From positions 30,748,605-30,812,604 of the forward strand of contig NC_045130.1 of the NCBI RefSeq assembly GCF_007655135.1: a stretch of 64,000 bases of DNA, in the 5' to 3' direction. The translations under genes and the position numbers were made by a program. The notes under the pieces are model-generated. The model was given only the letters and a program-made list of their open reading frames with translations. It made no database searches and was not told where the DNA came from. Source of the stretch: Punica granatum (taxonomy: Eukaryota; Streptophyta; Magnoliopsida; Myrtales; Lythraceae). Every line of letters starts with the position of its first letter. Positions within the stretch are counted from its first letter, which is position 1. Of this stretch, positions 20,600-34,478 are shown one piece after another.

Positions 20600-21190
20600 T
20601 TAGTTAGTGAACCTCTTGCAATGTGTTATGACACTGCAACCCCTCCTGTACGGGTTGGCCCTCTTTTGCTTGGAGCAGTTGTAGTACGAGTGGCCGCGAC
20701 GGTTGCACGGGATCGAGTTCTTCCTCAGGGCTCCATAGCTGATGTACCTATTTGAAAAGAAAAGGAAAAGAAATTTATATCTGTTATCAAAATAAGAAAC
20801 AATGATAACAACGTTATTACTCGCCTTTGTTGTATGATGTAATCATATTAATGGGGCATAGAAGTGAGTGACCATCAAATAAGGAGATACCGTTATAGAA
20901 TTCCATTCTCTTTCCGTTCAAACGTACTGAATGAGTTTATAAGTGAATATATCAAAAAAAAAATTGTAGGTGCAATGACAAGAAAAAAGAATCATGTCCA
21001 CAAGTACGTACCTTGCGGCGGCAAGTTGGCGACGGTTGATCTCAGAGTCCATCAACATCTCTATGGAATCCAAGCTGCCCGGGGTGTACGGCATTGGGAA
21101 ATCCTGTTTGGAGCCCAGGAAAGAAGAGGAGCACTCGGCCACCGTGGCCAGAGCAAGGACGAGACCAATGAGCCACAGCCGAAACCCCAT
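20600..21190 (-). CDS. RALF-like secreted signalling peptide precursor, 2 exons
   Basis: Exon 1 is 21190-21012 (donor GCAAG|GTACGT) and exon 2 is 20747-20600 (acceptor CAAATAG). Together they encode 108 residues. Residues 1-20 are a signal peptide (LWLIGLVLALATVA). RRQLA at 53-57 is the subtilase (S1P-like) cleavage site of RALF precursors. The mature part starts near RYISYGAL (60-67), whose YISY motif is used for binding FERONIA-type receptor kinases. It has four cysteines (74, 84, 97, 103), with YYNC and NPYRRGCS as usual. RALFs are apoplastic peptides that alter pH, growth, pollen-tube integrity and immunity. ITHC near the end resembles the RALF4/19 group, but the subgroup is uncertain. 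The 264-base intron falls almost at the propeptide/mature boundary; many RALF genes have none. Confidence 0.92.
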
Positions 21191-24100
21191 TTCGGCAAAC
21201 CGCAGACACGGAGAGGGTTGATCAAAGGGATTTTTGAACGTTTCAGAATTATGGGATAGCTCTACCTTTGAGCAAGGGCCTTGAGAACAATAAAGGAGGG
21301 GTCAGAGCACTGAAATCGGAAGGGATAGAAATAGCAAGTCTCGTGATTTTGTGATTCAGCTTGAATTTCGGGGATGGGTTGGCCGTTTCTTTGGCTCCTT
21401 ATTTTTCTCAAAAGTTTGAATGATTGAAAGATGAAAAGAGCTGCTTTGCTCCTCTGACAACCATTCCCTATTATTATCCCTGCGGTTGGAAAAACCCCAT
21501 GGTTAAAAGTTCTCCAAATATTAGATTAATCGAAAGATGTCCTTCTAATGGAATTAGAAGCTCTACGATGCAATCGATCGCACCATACGATTCAAGTAAA
21601 TTAATTTTGTTCTTCATATAATTCAAATAATAAATCTTGTAATATTTCTACCCAAAATAAAAAGAAAAGATATTTTAATATAAGTTTATGCTCCAAAATA
21701 TTTTAAACAGATCTTGTGCCCCCGCCGCCTCTCACCCAGACAAATGGTGCCCGTTCAGATGCTCGTGACTCTCCGCCCAACCCCACTGGCGCCTTTTCGT
21801 TCATTTCATATTTTCAGTCACGCATGGAGCGCCACACTACTGTTGCTCTGTTTCTGCACGGCTCCATTTTTTGCTCCCATCTTTTGCGTACAAACTGCTC
21901 GATCAAAAGCCTAACCCAATTATGCCTTCCTCCATCTTGCCAATTGATCGCGTTCCTCAACAACTGCGTAAGATCTCGTGCACTCGCCTATGGCCTTGCC
22001 TCCTATTTATTTCTAACTTTCTGCCGTTACTAATGTGGGAATTTCTTCCATTTTTTTCCCCCTGAAAATGGCTCTTCAGGCTTCTATTTTATTGCCATTA
22101 GATCATGGAATTACCCATTGAATAGGAAATTAAAAGCTCGTTTTTTTTTTCCCCCGTCTGCAATGACATTTATATCGTTTACATGCATGTCGGTATTACA
22201 CCATTTATGGTGTCCTTGATATCACGTCTTTATGTGTTCAGGAGCACGCCCGTTTCTTCATGATCTTCCTGTCTTGTGACTTTGGGTGACAGCCATTTCA
22301 TTGATGGGTTTCTATTTGAACTTTTGCAATTTTACAGGGTGCGTTATGGCAGACTTGTAGTTCGGTAGGCCGTTTATCTTTAGCATATCTAATCATCCCA
22401 TTCTACTCCTTTTACAGATTTCCCTTTCCTTTAAACTGAAATAAACTCTAAGCCACGTTTTCTATCAATATTAGAGCAGTCACCTTTTCCCTTAATAGAA
22501 AGTTTCTATAATCTCATACAATCCCTTTTTCTAGAGAAGGAATATGCTGAGAAGTATGATGGAAGAGATGCATTTTATTGTATATAATTACTATAAGTGC
22601 TCTTATAATATATGATATGCTTTTCTTTCCTTTTGTACACTGGCACGCTAGCTTATGTTACTGGATTTTATAAATAAGACATTAAAAGATTTTATTGTGA
22701 ACTTTTAAAAATGATATTCTTCGTTGCATGAACTACTTCAAGATCGTTAATGTCCCATAGTAAATTTAGATGTCTTGCTTCTTTTCAATTTCGAGTACAT
22801 GTACCATTTTTATGCATTCTTTGAGAGTTGCAATCATATGTGAATCGTGAAAAAGGAAGAGGATACATCCTTTTCTGCGAGATTCCCCAACGATTTACAC
22901 ACCTAATGTTCCCAAAGTTGCTTGTATAATATCTTCCTGAAAACATGCTCATATTACTTTTTTACAGTATCTTACTAGCTTTATCTGGAGAGCTCGCCCT
23001 TGGATATATCTGATTTTACTATTCTCATTTTATTTTTTAGTTTTTTGAATGTAGCTAACAGAGTTCACATTGCCGTGAGGATGTGATTCATACTGAAGCC
23101 TGAGAAATAATTTGATCTTTGGCTTAAGAGATACATATGGTATTCTTAAAATTAACTATTTCCATTGCCATCTCCTGGTGCTAATTTTCTTTTTTCCCTT
23201 CAATCATTTTATTGAGTTGTTTTTGGAAACCGAATGAGCGGCTGGGATGATCAGATTGTGGATGATCTTGATTTTAGATAGTACACATTTGAATTCCCAG
23301 TTGTCTTTAATTAGTGTTCTCGCATTGGCAGTGCCCGCTGAAGCCAATTTTCTTTTTTTTTCTTTAACTGGAAATGCAATTTCTAACCACGAATTTGCTT
23401 TGACTCAATTTTCTATCACTTCTATGAAGTGGATCATATCAAAGTGAATATATGCAAAATGTGAAAAGCTATAGTCGCACCGCAAAAGCCATCCAACATT
23501 GACTCCCTTCTGTGTGCAGTGCAGGTGCGTTGCTCTTGGTACACCTGTTATTTTAGATTACATGGGTAGAGGTGAGTTCCTCCTACATGTATAGTTGTCA
23601 TTTTGTAATGAATGCCTGTCTTGTTGATCCTCGTGCCTTATATTGGTTGTGAAACTACAATGATGTCACTTGCCTTGACTTACCACTACAGAGAGTACTT
23701 GTACCATGTTATCCTACTTGGAATATAACTGCTCGTATAGCTGATTTATCTTTGCATCGAGTCAGTTGATTGTTCGTGTTTCTATATTGTTTATCATCAA
23801 TTGACATTTTCCGTTCTATGCTTGCCTTTCCGCGCTTTAGACTGGTCTTACTTTGGTTTACTCTTATTTTTGAACTGCAAATTTGCTTCCCTCTTTGTGC
23901 TGTTTGGAGCTTTAACCAATCTTGAATTTTCTTTAATAAATAGGACAGAGCAACGCTTTCATTGCTTTGAATTGATAACTAATGTCTTATAAAGCATTTG
24001 CTTCCTCATCATATAACAAACGACATCTATATATATTGTATATTCAATTATACATCCACTTTCTTTAATGATAAATAAGATAGATCCAATTGGGACAATG

Positions 24101-24328
24101 AATTCTTCTGTAGTTTTAGGTTGGTTGAACAGAGTATCAAACACTCTATGCGATTATATACTTTAATATAAAAAATATGCTAAATACCCTATGTTCTTCC
24201 ATTTTAGAGATTAGCAGATGAGAGGACAACAAAGCACCAGAGCTTGAGCAGAAGCTGGCATTTTATGAGGTAAAACCAAACTTGATCAGCCTTCTTTTCT
24301 ATCTTTCCTGTCAAACTACCGTTGTGGC

Positions 24329-24384
24329 TATATAATTCGTCTTTTAGTTTTTTGGTTATATAATTCGTCTTTTAGTTTTTTGGT
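24329..24384. repeat. Perfect 28-bp tandem duplication
   Basis: The unit TATATAATTCGTCTTTTAGT... occurs twice head to tail (24329-24356 and 24357-24384) without mismatch. Confidence 0.9.
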
Positions 24385-25346
24385 TAACTGGCTTGTGTCA
24401 TCAGGTTGAAAATTCATCCTTACCTCAATAACTACAAGCTCTTGGTCTTTGTAGAAAAAAGAAGTTTCCTGAATAGAAAAAACAAGCTATTCAGGCTTAA
24501 AATTTGTGATGTGCAGCTTATTTAGCATTTCAATATTGTCAACTTCGCCTTATGTCTGGTTATCCTATATAGACATTCTGAGGGATTGTTATGAAGAGCT
24601 ACTTTTAGTGTATGTGATCATCATACTATAGTTATCTAGATGTTATATTTCCTGACTTCATGCTCCTGATTGACTTTTTATTTGCCTTGAGATATTTTTG
24701 ATCTTGCATGACAAACAAATCCACACGAAGGCAATAATAGAATAGGTTAAGATCTGAGAGCATAGCAGCAAGAACCTTCACTTCTCCCTCTCTCTCTCTC
24801 CCCCTCTTTCTCCATGTTTAACCATCATCTTCTCATGTTTTCATTCAACCTTTTTTAAATCTTTTCTTTATTACAGTAGACCAAACTGTGCTATAAATCA
24901 ATCATTCAGTTTTTCATGCTCGAATAGTAATAACTTCAATCTCAAAACATGAAGATGCCACCCATTCCCTCTTTGTGTGCCTCCTCTTGCTTCACTGTTG
25001 TGTGCTCCCGTTCCCTCTTTGTCGTGTGCACATTCACCCCACGCTCTTTGAATGGGGAAATCCTCTGCAAAATAGAAAGTTATTTATCAATCTTCACTGC
25101 CTTCGTTGCCGGTATTCTGGATTAACTGATCTTAGTTTCATTTTTTTTTTTGTAATCTTCCGGTTGATTTCACCTCTGGAGCTGTATGTAATAATATTAA
25201 ATGAGGCTTGGTTGTTTATGTAAACATTATCATGTCTGTATTGGATATAATGAAAAGTTGTGCTTCAATTCACATGACTAGGTATATATAGCATGGAGGA
25301 TTCGCATTAATTGAAATGAAAGGCCCATGATTGAACAAATGGAAAC

Positions 25347-25379
25347 ATTGCACGTGCAACTCACATGCTGTTACACTAG
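25347..25379 (+). mobile_element. Possible Helitron 3' terminus
   Basis: A short palindrome (TTGCACGTGCAA) is followed 14 bases later by CTAG and then T. This is the hairpin plus CTRR arrangement of Helitron 3' ends, and it resembles the minus-strand candidate at 8632-8660. The element's 5' end was not fixed, so the exon-like pieces between 21.7 and 25.3 kb may or may not belong to it. Confidence 0.3.
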
Positions 25380-27110
25380 TAATAATGATGAAGGAATTTG
25401 AATGTATTAAAATTTATTTAATTTGACCTTTATAGTTCATTATGAAAAATTTTTAAAAAAATTCAATAGCAAATTCACATTTTAAAGGCTATTTAAATAT
25501 GGACGGTATTCTTCTAGAAATAACATATATACAAATACTATTGCAATGTGAATATCTATTAGAAAAAGTTCATTCCGAAAAGTTTATTATGATATATATA
25601 TCCATTCATCATATAATTCATTCAAAAGTTAAAATAAAATAATTTATATGATAACAGGTTTAGTTATATAAATACATTTGATTTTTAATTGACAATACTA
25701 CATAGCCATCAGAAAATTTACTTGGTAAAAGAATTAAATTTAAATTTCCATAATAGTATTTTCCATATGTTAATTCTATGGAGAGACCAATTTCAGTGAC
25801 TCATTTCCCATTTCGGGGGCTCCACATTGTGCCACATCACCGGAAATGGATTGGAGGTAAAATTGTCCCTCTCCCACAATGGAGAGGCCCATTTTGGGGG
25901 GCCATTTGTGACACTACATTTCTTTTGTTTTAAAAAATTTATTTACATATTTATTAAAGGGTAAAGGGCAGCACGTGGCGCGCTCCGAGTAGAGCACGTC
26001 AACTGTCCCCTAGCTCTCTAATTTGGGCTGAGGGACAATTTCTCTTCCCCCACAATGGGGAAGAAAATTGTCTAGCTGTTTTCGAGCATTGCAGAAACTG
26101 TTATGCCCGGTACTTTTGATATTTCATTAAAGTAATTGGACTATGAATTTCAAAAGGAATTCACTTCAATCATAATATATTTGTTTGTCAAATATATTTC
26201 GGTACAATTTTGAATAAAATAAATATGTTGAAAACCTGTTCATCACACGGATAAAGACTAGTATATAGTGAAGCTCACTTGAGAATAAATAAAAGCAATA
26301 ATAAATGCATCGAATGTCCACATAGTTTCTTTTTTGGGTTATAAGAGAGCCCATGAGCTTAGAATAACCATGTAATATTATCCTACAATTATTAATAGAT
26401 TTACCAAAAATTCAAATGGAAATAGTTAAGAAAATTATAACAAGTCCATGTTTTTACAATTAGTATATTAGAATAAACTCTAAGAATTCAATGATATAGA
26501 TTACTTCGTTAAAGTTAAAATTGAAAGAGGGATCCAATCACTTGACTTGGTCCTTTTGTCAAACAAGCACGATTTCAAAACTAGCCCTAAAAGAAAATAC
26601 CGGATAGTCAATCAAAATACAAAAAGAAATTGTTAATACACATTAGAGTTTCTTTTGCATGGATGAAGCACATAGCAGAAGAAATTAAAATTAAAACAAT
26701 AATTAAGTGTTATAGTAAATAAATTGATGCATTCAGTAGATGCTGAGATTTTGAGATTGTGATTGGAAATCATGTTGATATATAATTCTAATTATATAAC
26801 ATAAAAATTGCCACAATAATTAATTCCTGATTATGTATGTTTTCTTAGCAAACAATAAATAAATAAATAAATATTATTATGCATGGTACACAAAAATTAT
26901 TAATCCTGTTATCTTTTATAGGCAAAAGGAAGAAAAAAATTAATGTGTTCATTTAAGGTTTCATCAATGCCATTAATTGAAAACATCATATACGATCTAG
27001 ACTATTATATCGTAAAAGATTCAAATATTTTGTTAGAAAATTTAGATTATTTAACGATTTGCTCTTGATTATTATGATTTCTCAAAATTTATGTAATTCT
27101 TTTATGAAAA

Positions 27111-27262
27111 TCTATATAAATATTAAAAGCCGAGACGATGCACCGAGAAGTGCCACAAAGGACGGAGCAAGTTTTTCCTTACGTGACTCTTCGTGTGATC
27201 ACCAATGGCAATGCGGCAAGTGGTACAATTTTGTGATGCCAACTCGCTTCTCTGCAATAAAA
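27111..27262 (+). repeat. Dispersed repeat, possible Helitron 5' end, copy 1
   Basis: It starts TCTATATAAATATTAAAAGC and continues CCGAGACGATGCACCGAGAA, a 5' end style seen in plant Helitrons (TC start, then TTAAAAGCCGAG). It is related along its length to 56921-57062. Confidence 0.35.
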
Positions 27263-30200
27263 GACTAAAAGACTAACTTATAAAGAATCAATTAAATTGT
27301 CACATTAAGTCTTTTAGAATCTAAAATTTTGGGATGAAGATCGACTGCATACATACATATGAGAAACCATGCCTCTTAGGGGTAGAAGGCATGTTGCAGT
27401 CACTGAACACACGAAACTTCGACTGAATTGTCTCGAACCTTGCCTTTTGTGGATTGCAAAAATAGTTTAACATGCAAAATTTAGAAGAAGTCAACACACC
27501 ATGTAATTTTGCAATTTAGATTAGAAAACAACCCACTTTTAGTACTTATCACAAAATATTTTATGCAATGATAGCAAAACGAAATAAAATAAAATAGCCA
27601 GTCTTAAGAGAAAGAAGCAATAAAGAAGCAGACAAAGAGAAAAAATGATTGACTTCGAGTATCTAAGGATCTGGAACATGTTTGGACAGATTTTTTTTTT
27701 TAGCGTCCTAACATATTATAATAAATAAAATATATAAAGTTTAGTTATTTCGGAAAGACAAGACCTATATGCACAATAATAATACAAAATATTAGAGGAA
27801 AATAATAAATTTATTATGAAACCAAAAATAATAAATCTAGATATTGTACACTGAAAATAAATCTATTCGCTAGATGTTATCTTTTTAACTTATTATCTAT
27901 CTAATAAAACACCTTATTATGTTCTAGCTTGCGCATACGCTTAGGCCTTTCGTTTAATAAATCTATTTTAACCGATTGAGTCTATGAAAAATGCAATAAT
28001 TTATCCTCTAATGATGGGTAAGCACCAATTGGATCTTAAAGTTGAATTTTACAACTGATAAAAGAGTGTCCAACTAACAAATAAGAATAACATATAATGG
28101 TTCGTTTGTAAATAATGAGTAACAAAGAAAAATTCAATTAAAAAAGTTATAAGATAGAAAAGTTCCAAAAAAGATGAGAATAAAAATTCCTCAAAATTTT
28201 TTCCCAGAAACTCCTTAAAAGTGATAAAACAAAATAATTAAATCTCGACTAAAGATATTAGAAAAGTACTTATTAAAAAACTTAAAATACATCAATCTAT
28301 TTAATCGTTGACTTTAAAAGGCATACATACAAAGATATAATTGCATGTGTACATTCCACTTTAATCATATCCCCCAACCAATCATCGTCACACTCCGGGG
28401 GGTTAAGGTTGCTTTGGTGCTTCCACGGTATTAAATATTAGTTCTTGCTCTATAAAAGGGACCTTTCGCAGGCACAAATCAAATGCAGTCATGTCAGCGT
28501 TTATTGGGGAGGAATTGTGCTGCAAAATATATCACCATTCCCTCTCTTCTCGTCCTTCCCAACTCTCTTCTCTACGACCCCTTCTAGAATCGAGGCTGTT
28601 GGCTTGGCGCCGATTGTTCCCCCCTGTTCAGTCTCTTGCTAGTCCATCTATAACTTCGCATCAGCTATCAATTACGAGCCCCGGATCATGGCGACAATAG
28701 CCTCAATGGTGAGATATTAGATCGCTTCAGCAAGATGGCGGGATAATGATCCCAACAATATTGAGGTGGCAGTGGGTGGGATGCGATGCGCATCATGTCG
28801 GCAACAGTGACTTGGCCAAAAGAAAGAGAAAGAGATGAGACAAAGAGGGACGGGGAGAGGAATAGAACATAAAGAGAATGGAATTAGACAATTTTGTATT
28901 TTGATTTGAACCCAGTAAATTTTCAATTTACTGTGTCACATCATTATTTCTCTTTGTAAATATTTTAAAAGAAAAACAAAACATTTTGAAAAATAGAAGC
29001 AAGACACGACACATACCTGTGGAAAATTAATCTTTGGATGTTGTTGTATGTCCTCGTCGAATTTTGATCTTCTTGCCCAAGCAATCCCTCCACAAGGAAA
29101 ATAGTTCTCTCTCAAACAAAGAGTCATCCAAACCTGCGAGAAAGTTGCTTAAATTACTCGCCATGCGATTGTCACTATTTCGAAGAAGGATACTTTCCAT
29201 GTAAATGTTGTATCTTCCAGGAAAAGTGAGAGTAGTTTGATTGTATTTTGAATGGAACGAAGTCATACCATTACTTGAACAATTGATGACATTTAAATGA
29301 ATTCCATGAGTGGGCACCATTACCTTTTCTTAGGAAATGGGAGGGCATGATGAGATTTATTTTGTGCAAGAGGCAATTTTCCATGAAAAGACAAGAACTA
29401 ATTTGATATAAGGGTCATATTAGGAATTACAAAAGTAAGAAAAGACTAATAAAATGGGGTAAATGGGGGTAAAATGGAAAATAAACAATATGAGAGAAAT
29501 AAAAAAGAACTTCACACTTCTATACGTATATATTACTAATGAAAAATGCATTTAGAAACCGATGATTAGGGCATAGGATATAATTTACATGAAAAGATAC
29601 ATGTGGTTATGTAGAAAATTATAATTGAATAGACATATAGAGGGATATAGATGCATACTCTTCAAAGTTGAAAGGGTACTTTTAAAAAGTAAAAATCGAG
29701 AAACACATTAAAGATTTATACTTTTATACATGTTATAAATTATAAATTGTTATTATAAGTTTTATTTTACTACTTGAATTGAGGATTTATTGATGAAAAT
29801 ATGCATTTGAGATGAGACGATTAGTATAAATGGCTTAATATAGGAGAAAATGTATTATATTTTAGAGGAATACAATAGAGAGACAGAAGAAAGGATATAG
29901 ATGCATGCTTTTGAAAGTTTGAAGAGTATCTCTAAAAAAGTAAATGTGGAGCAGAGAGTAAGTAAGCAAATTGCCAAAAGAACAGTTTGATGAAAGAAAG
30001 ACTAGAAGTAGAAATCAGAACACATCAAATTCGTCAACATTTTGTGATAGTGCGATTTTATTTGTTTTATATTAGATATAATTAAGTGATTTTTATTGTT
30101 ACAAATGTTGATGGAGGTGTGAGTATACATATGCAACATGTCTTTTGAATTGGGGAGACACCATGATTTAATTTTTATCTAAGAGGCACAATTGGCAGCC

Positions 30201-32254
30201 GTAAGTGTGAAAATATTTTAGTGAGTTAGGTATATGTTGTTGAATTTCTATCAGGGGCTATTTTTTCTTTCAACGGATACTAATACGAAGGATCATATCG
30301 TTATTTAAAAAGAAAACAAAAATATGTCTGCATACATTGAATGAGTGGATAGAGTTTAGGAAGATGTCCATGTACATTAAATCGATAAAATAAGAATTAA
30401 GAAACTATCTACATACATTACATACATTGAAGGGTAAAATAAGAATTTTGAATTGTGGAGAAATATAATAATGAGCTCCAAACTTTTATATATGTATAGT
30501 AGAAATGTAATCTCAACAAGACAACTCAGTCCGTCCAACACAATTGATCACGTGAGAAAGATTCGAACTCTTGACCTCCTCTTGACCACCACATACGAGG
30601 TCATGGGCGAGCACAGAACCCACCGACGACCTCGTCTCTTTTTTAAAATTTTAATTTTTTAGAAATTAAAAAGTTGAAATATATAGAAGGGGACAAAATA
30701 CAAATAAGCAAAATACTGGAGTCTCAAATAAAAATACTATCAAACAACTTTAACCTTTTGCTACTTATTTTACCAAACAATTTTGACCCAATCAATTACG
30801 CACTTATTATATTAAGTGATTAAATTTTCAGCCTATAATCTTAAGTGTTTAATTTTAAATCTAAACATACACAGCCTAAGTAGAGGATGAGACGAGAGGA
30901 AGAGACGACAAAATTGAAGAGGAGGTGAGATCAAATGGAGAATAACTCGTAGATCTAATAATAAAAGTTATACTTCTAAAATTTGGCGTCTCTTTAACGT
31001 TAAATTGTAAATTTTTGCTTTAGAAGAATTGGAAACCTTAAACTCAATTTGAGGTCGCATATGAATTTAACTAGATTGTTTTATTCCTGAATTAAATAAG
31101 AAATAATTTTCTTTAGGGTGAACTGGGGCGCCGAAGCGCAGAAATGAAAAATATTTTTTATTTAGAGATATTAGAGAAAAATTATATGTAATATAGATTA
31201 CCGGAAAAAAAACATTTAATGTAGAGTCTCATTTTCTATTTGTTGCTAAAAATATATATTTAGGACAAATAACAATGTATATGGTCATCTATCTTTTTTG
31301 CTTCTAAAAGATAGAATTAGAGATATAAAACACTATTTTGTCTCTATTTTTTTTTTGTTCTGTTCTATGTCATTTGTGTTGTAGTGATAGAAAATCAATA
31401 TAACAAAATTTACTTTAAAAATTCATATATTTCAACGAATTAATATGAAAAAGAAAAATGAGCGTATGATAAGAGTTATCCTCGCGCATGGGGTACGCAA
31501 ACTCAGAGGTTGAGGTAACAACGATGGACTTGTACTTGTGTAAGAACACGATAGAAATTTTCCATTTTTGTTGAAACTAACCCGATATCCGCACGATCCA
31601 TGGATGCAACCTTAGTAATTGAATGCCGACGTGTAGTTGTGATCTCAGAAAGAAGTGAGTTCGTTCATTTTGTTTGTGCACTAACGTCTGATTGAAGATC
31701 AGCTTGCCCGCTAACTAAGAACATTGAGAAAACATGGCCTCACAAAAAGAAAAAATTATAGTCAAGCTTTTGTCAACTCTTGAAGGTCGCGATCGACGAT
31801 GAGCCATCCAACTATGCTGAACATAGTATGAGTTGCGGCGCTGAAACGGCGCCGAAGCAAGAAAGAATGACTCCCACGTGTTCAAATATTTGACCATTCC
31901 TATATAAGAAAATTCAAGGATCTTTGTCTGTAGAATGATGCCTGGAGCTGAAACGGCGGCCGGGATTTACTTCCAATAAATTCAATGCAGAGTCTAAATA
32001 ATTTCCAAAAATAATATATAGGACGACAATTCTATGACTAGCGCAAAAAAGTTGTTGGCACCTCTATTGATTTTCCAATGTAGAATAATAGAGGCCTAAC
32101 GGAAATAACGACAGTGAAGAAAATTGAGGTAAAGCAAGGCCGGGTGAGGCATCCCCAAAAAAATCTCCCAGAAAGTAAAAGTCCTGACGTCGTCCACAAG
32201 TATGGGACTAATGTCCATCACCAAAGGTAAACTAAACAATCACCTCGCTGACAA

Positions 32255-32385
32255 AAAAGATGTAGTACAGTGACACACACTCTAACTTGTCAATCAAAAG
32301 ATTGCAGATTTGATTCTTGTTGTGAGACTATCCGTGTCTTTTTATTAGCTATCATGATTTCTATTTCATTATATTATATCTGTAG
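32255..32385 (+). repeat. tRNA-derived SINE, family A, copy 4
   Basis: ATGTAGTACAGTGACAC (A-box-like), AGATTTGATTCTTG (B-box-like), GTGAGACTATC, then TTAGCTATCATG and TTTCATTATATTAT. It aligns with the copy at 2602-2735 in the same orientation. Confidence 0.6.
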
Positions 32386-33769
32386 ATCTCCATTATAAGG
32401 AAAAGAAAATCGCCTTGCCATCTAATCCGTGGTAGAATTCTTTTTTTTTTTTGATGGATAAAATTGTGGGAGAAATTTTTCTCGCAATTTCGAGATTTGA
32501 ACTTGTGTTGTCCTCCTTACGAGGGTTCGAGCCACTTACCACTCACAAGAATTTTCTTTTCAATATAAATGACTGACTTTTCACATGCTTGATACACGAT
32601 AGGAACAAGCATATACATGGCCCTCACGAGAAGTATCAACCTAGGCGCACAATATCCTTTTGTCAATAGATGCTGAGAAACAATATGTGATTCCACCTCC
32701 AAAATTTTTTTCAGGTCCTTGCTAAAAGAAGTATTTATGTATTATCTATGTCAAGTTATATTTTTGCCCCAATGAAAATCCTAGCTCTAACCCTACTTGA
32801 GGGTATCCTAATTTCAAATCACCCCAAAATTTATGTAGAAAATACTCTTTATTACTTGCATGGCCTATGTGGCCTAACTGACTTATCCGATAGGTTTACA
32901 GATGTTTACTTGGTAACGTAGACTGTGACTCCATACCCTAACATCATACGTGTATATATATATATATATATATATGATCCTCGCATAACTATCCAAGTAT
33001 AGCTTTTGTCAATACCCATCACATGAAGAGAATGCACTTCAAGGGCAGTTTCGTTCGCAGATTGTTATTATCTGTGGAATCATTTTACATGAGTTAAAGA
33101 TCGAAAAATAAGATTATAATATATTAATATATTAGATTACAGTGAATGTGGGTGATAATATGATATGCATTTTATTTTCATAGGAATAAGATGTAGGATT
33201 CACAGTCGTAATCCGAGAATACTAAGTGTTTCGACCGCAAAAATGTTTCCAATCACATTCATAAAATCTTAACTCAGAGAAGGCGTTGATATCATTTAGT
33301 TTGCGTTTGGTTTTCGAGTTGAATCATGATGAAACTCAACTTGATTTTGTATAATGATTGTTAGTATTGACAAATATATTGATGTATTCTTCATATATAT
33401 ATATATATATAAATAAGTAAATATAAAATTTATTACTAAAAATTTGTTATGTATATAGATATGAAAGTAAAATTTATTATTAAAAAAAATTAATTATAAG
33501 AATGATTAGAAAAAAAGTATGTAAAAAAAATTATTATTAAATTAGATAAAAATGTAAAACAAAAAAATGATTGTATCGTAGGATTCGTGAAAAATAGAAT
33601 TAAATTGAAGTCTTACTTATTCAAGTCAAACAAGTTGATGAGTGATGGAGAATTTGGTGCCATTATTATCCATAATGCACCTCTGTCAGGACTGATGACT
33701 AATAGTAGCATCGACAGTGTGGTCATCTATAAGAACCATCGGAATACGGACCTCCGTCGAAATGTAGAA

Positions 33770-34182
33770 GAGTAAACTAGCAATTTCGTCCCGAGATAAT
33801 CAATTTGCATCAATCACGTCATTTGCATAAAATTTGCATCAAAATAGTCCTTGTCAGTATCAATTTGGTCCCCTGGAATATCAATTTGATCCATTGAAAT
33901 ATCAATTTAATCCCCAAGCATCAATTTGATCCCCTTACGACATCAATTTGGTCCTTTCGTAATATCAATTTGGTCTATTAAAACATCAATTGGGTCTCCT
34001 ATTTACATCAATAGGGGACTAAATTGGTGTTTCAAAGGACTAATTTGATGTTACGAAAGGACCAAATTGATGTTATAAGGGATCAAATTGATGTTAGAAG
34101 GGATTACATTGATGCAGATTTCAAGCAAAGGACCCGATTGATGCAAATCGACTATCTCATGGACGAAATTGCTAGTTTACTC
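33770..34182. mobile_element. Fold-back element with minisatellite arms
   Basis: The ends at 33770-33791 and 34161-34182 are a perfect 22-base inverted repeat (GAGTAAACTAGCAATTTC...). The left half is a degenerate tandem array of about 20-25-base units with the core CATCAATTTGGTCC. The right half is the inverse array (GGACCAAATTGATG core). The two meet near 34005-34025. The 413-bp unit could form one long hairpin. The flanks ATGTAGAA and ATGTAAGA resemble an imperfect target duplication. There is no coding capacity; it must be mobilised in trans. Confidence 0.75.
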
Positions 34183-34359
34183 ATGTAAGAAAAGAAAGTG
34201 AGAGACAACACCCTAATTACGTATGACTCCATAGAGTAAATGAGAGTCACCATAGACAAGTTGGCCAGGGCACGTCATTGATATCTCTTCTTTGTTGTAA
34301 ATTTATTTATTTATTTTTATATGTATTTTAATATTCGAAAATTCAAAACATCCTATTAA

Positions 34360-34478
34360 TTTAGTTTGAGTTAGGACCCACAAAGAGATAAAACTCTCTC
34401 AACATAGATTTTCTCATTTCATAAGACTCAAACCTGAAATCACATTTAAGAAAAATAAATGTCGAACTGCTTGAATTA
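34360..34478 (-). repeat. tRNA-like SINE, family B, copy 2
   Basis: On the minus strand: TTCAAGCAGTTCGACATTTA, TTTCTTAAATGTGATTTCA, GGTTTGAGTCTTATG (B-box-like), GAGAAAATC and AGAGAGTTTTATC. It matches the layout of the copies at 50418 and 55148. Confidence 0.55.

Noticed and set aside
23041..23110. Possible C/D-box snoRNA (GTGAGGA and CTGA motifs)
   Set aside because: The C-like box has a mismatch and the distance to the D-like box is only about 30 bases, too short for a standard C/D snoRNA.
25800..26090. Candidate terminal inverted repeats around ACAATTT and CCCACAATGG(A/G)GA motifs
   Set aside because: The two similar blocks are internal and partly direct rather than inverted, and no boundaries or target duplication could be set.
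33790..34160. Regularly spaced short repeats resembling a CRISPR array
   Set aside because: The repeats are degenerate, reverse orientation in the middle, and lie inside a plant nuclear fold-back element. CRISPR arrays do not occur in this context.
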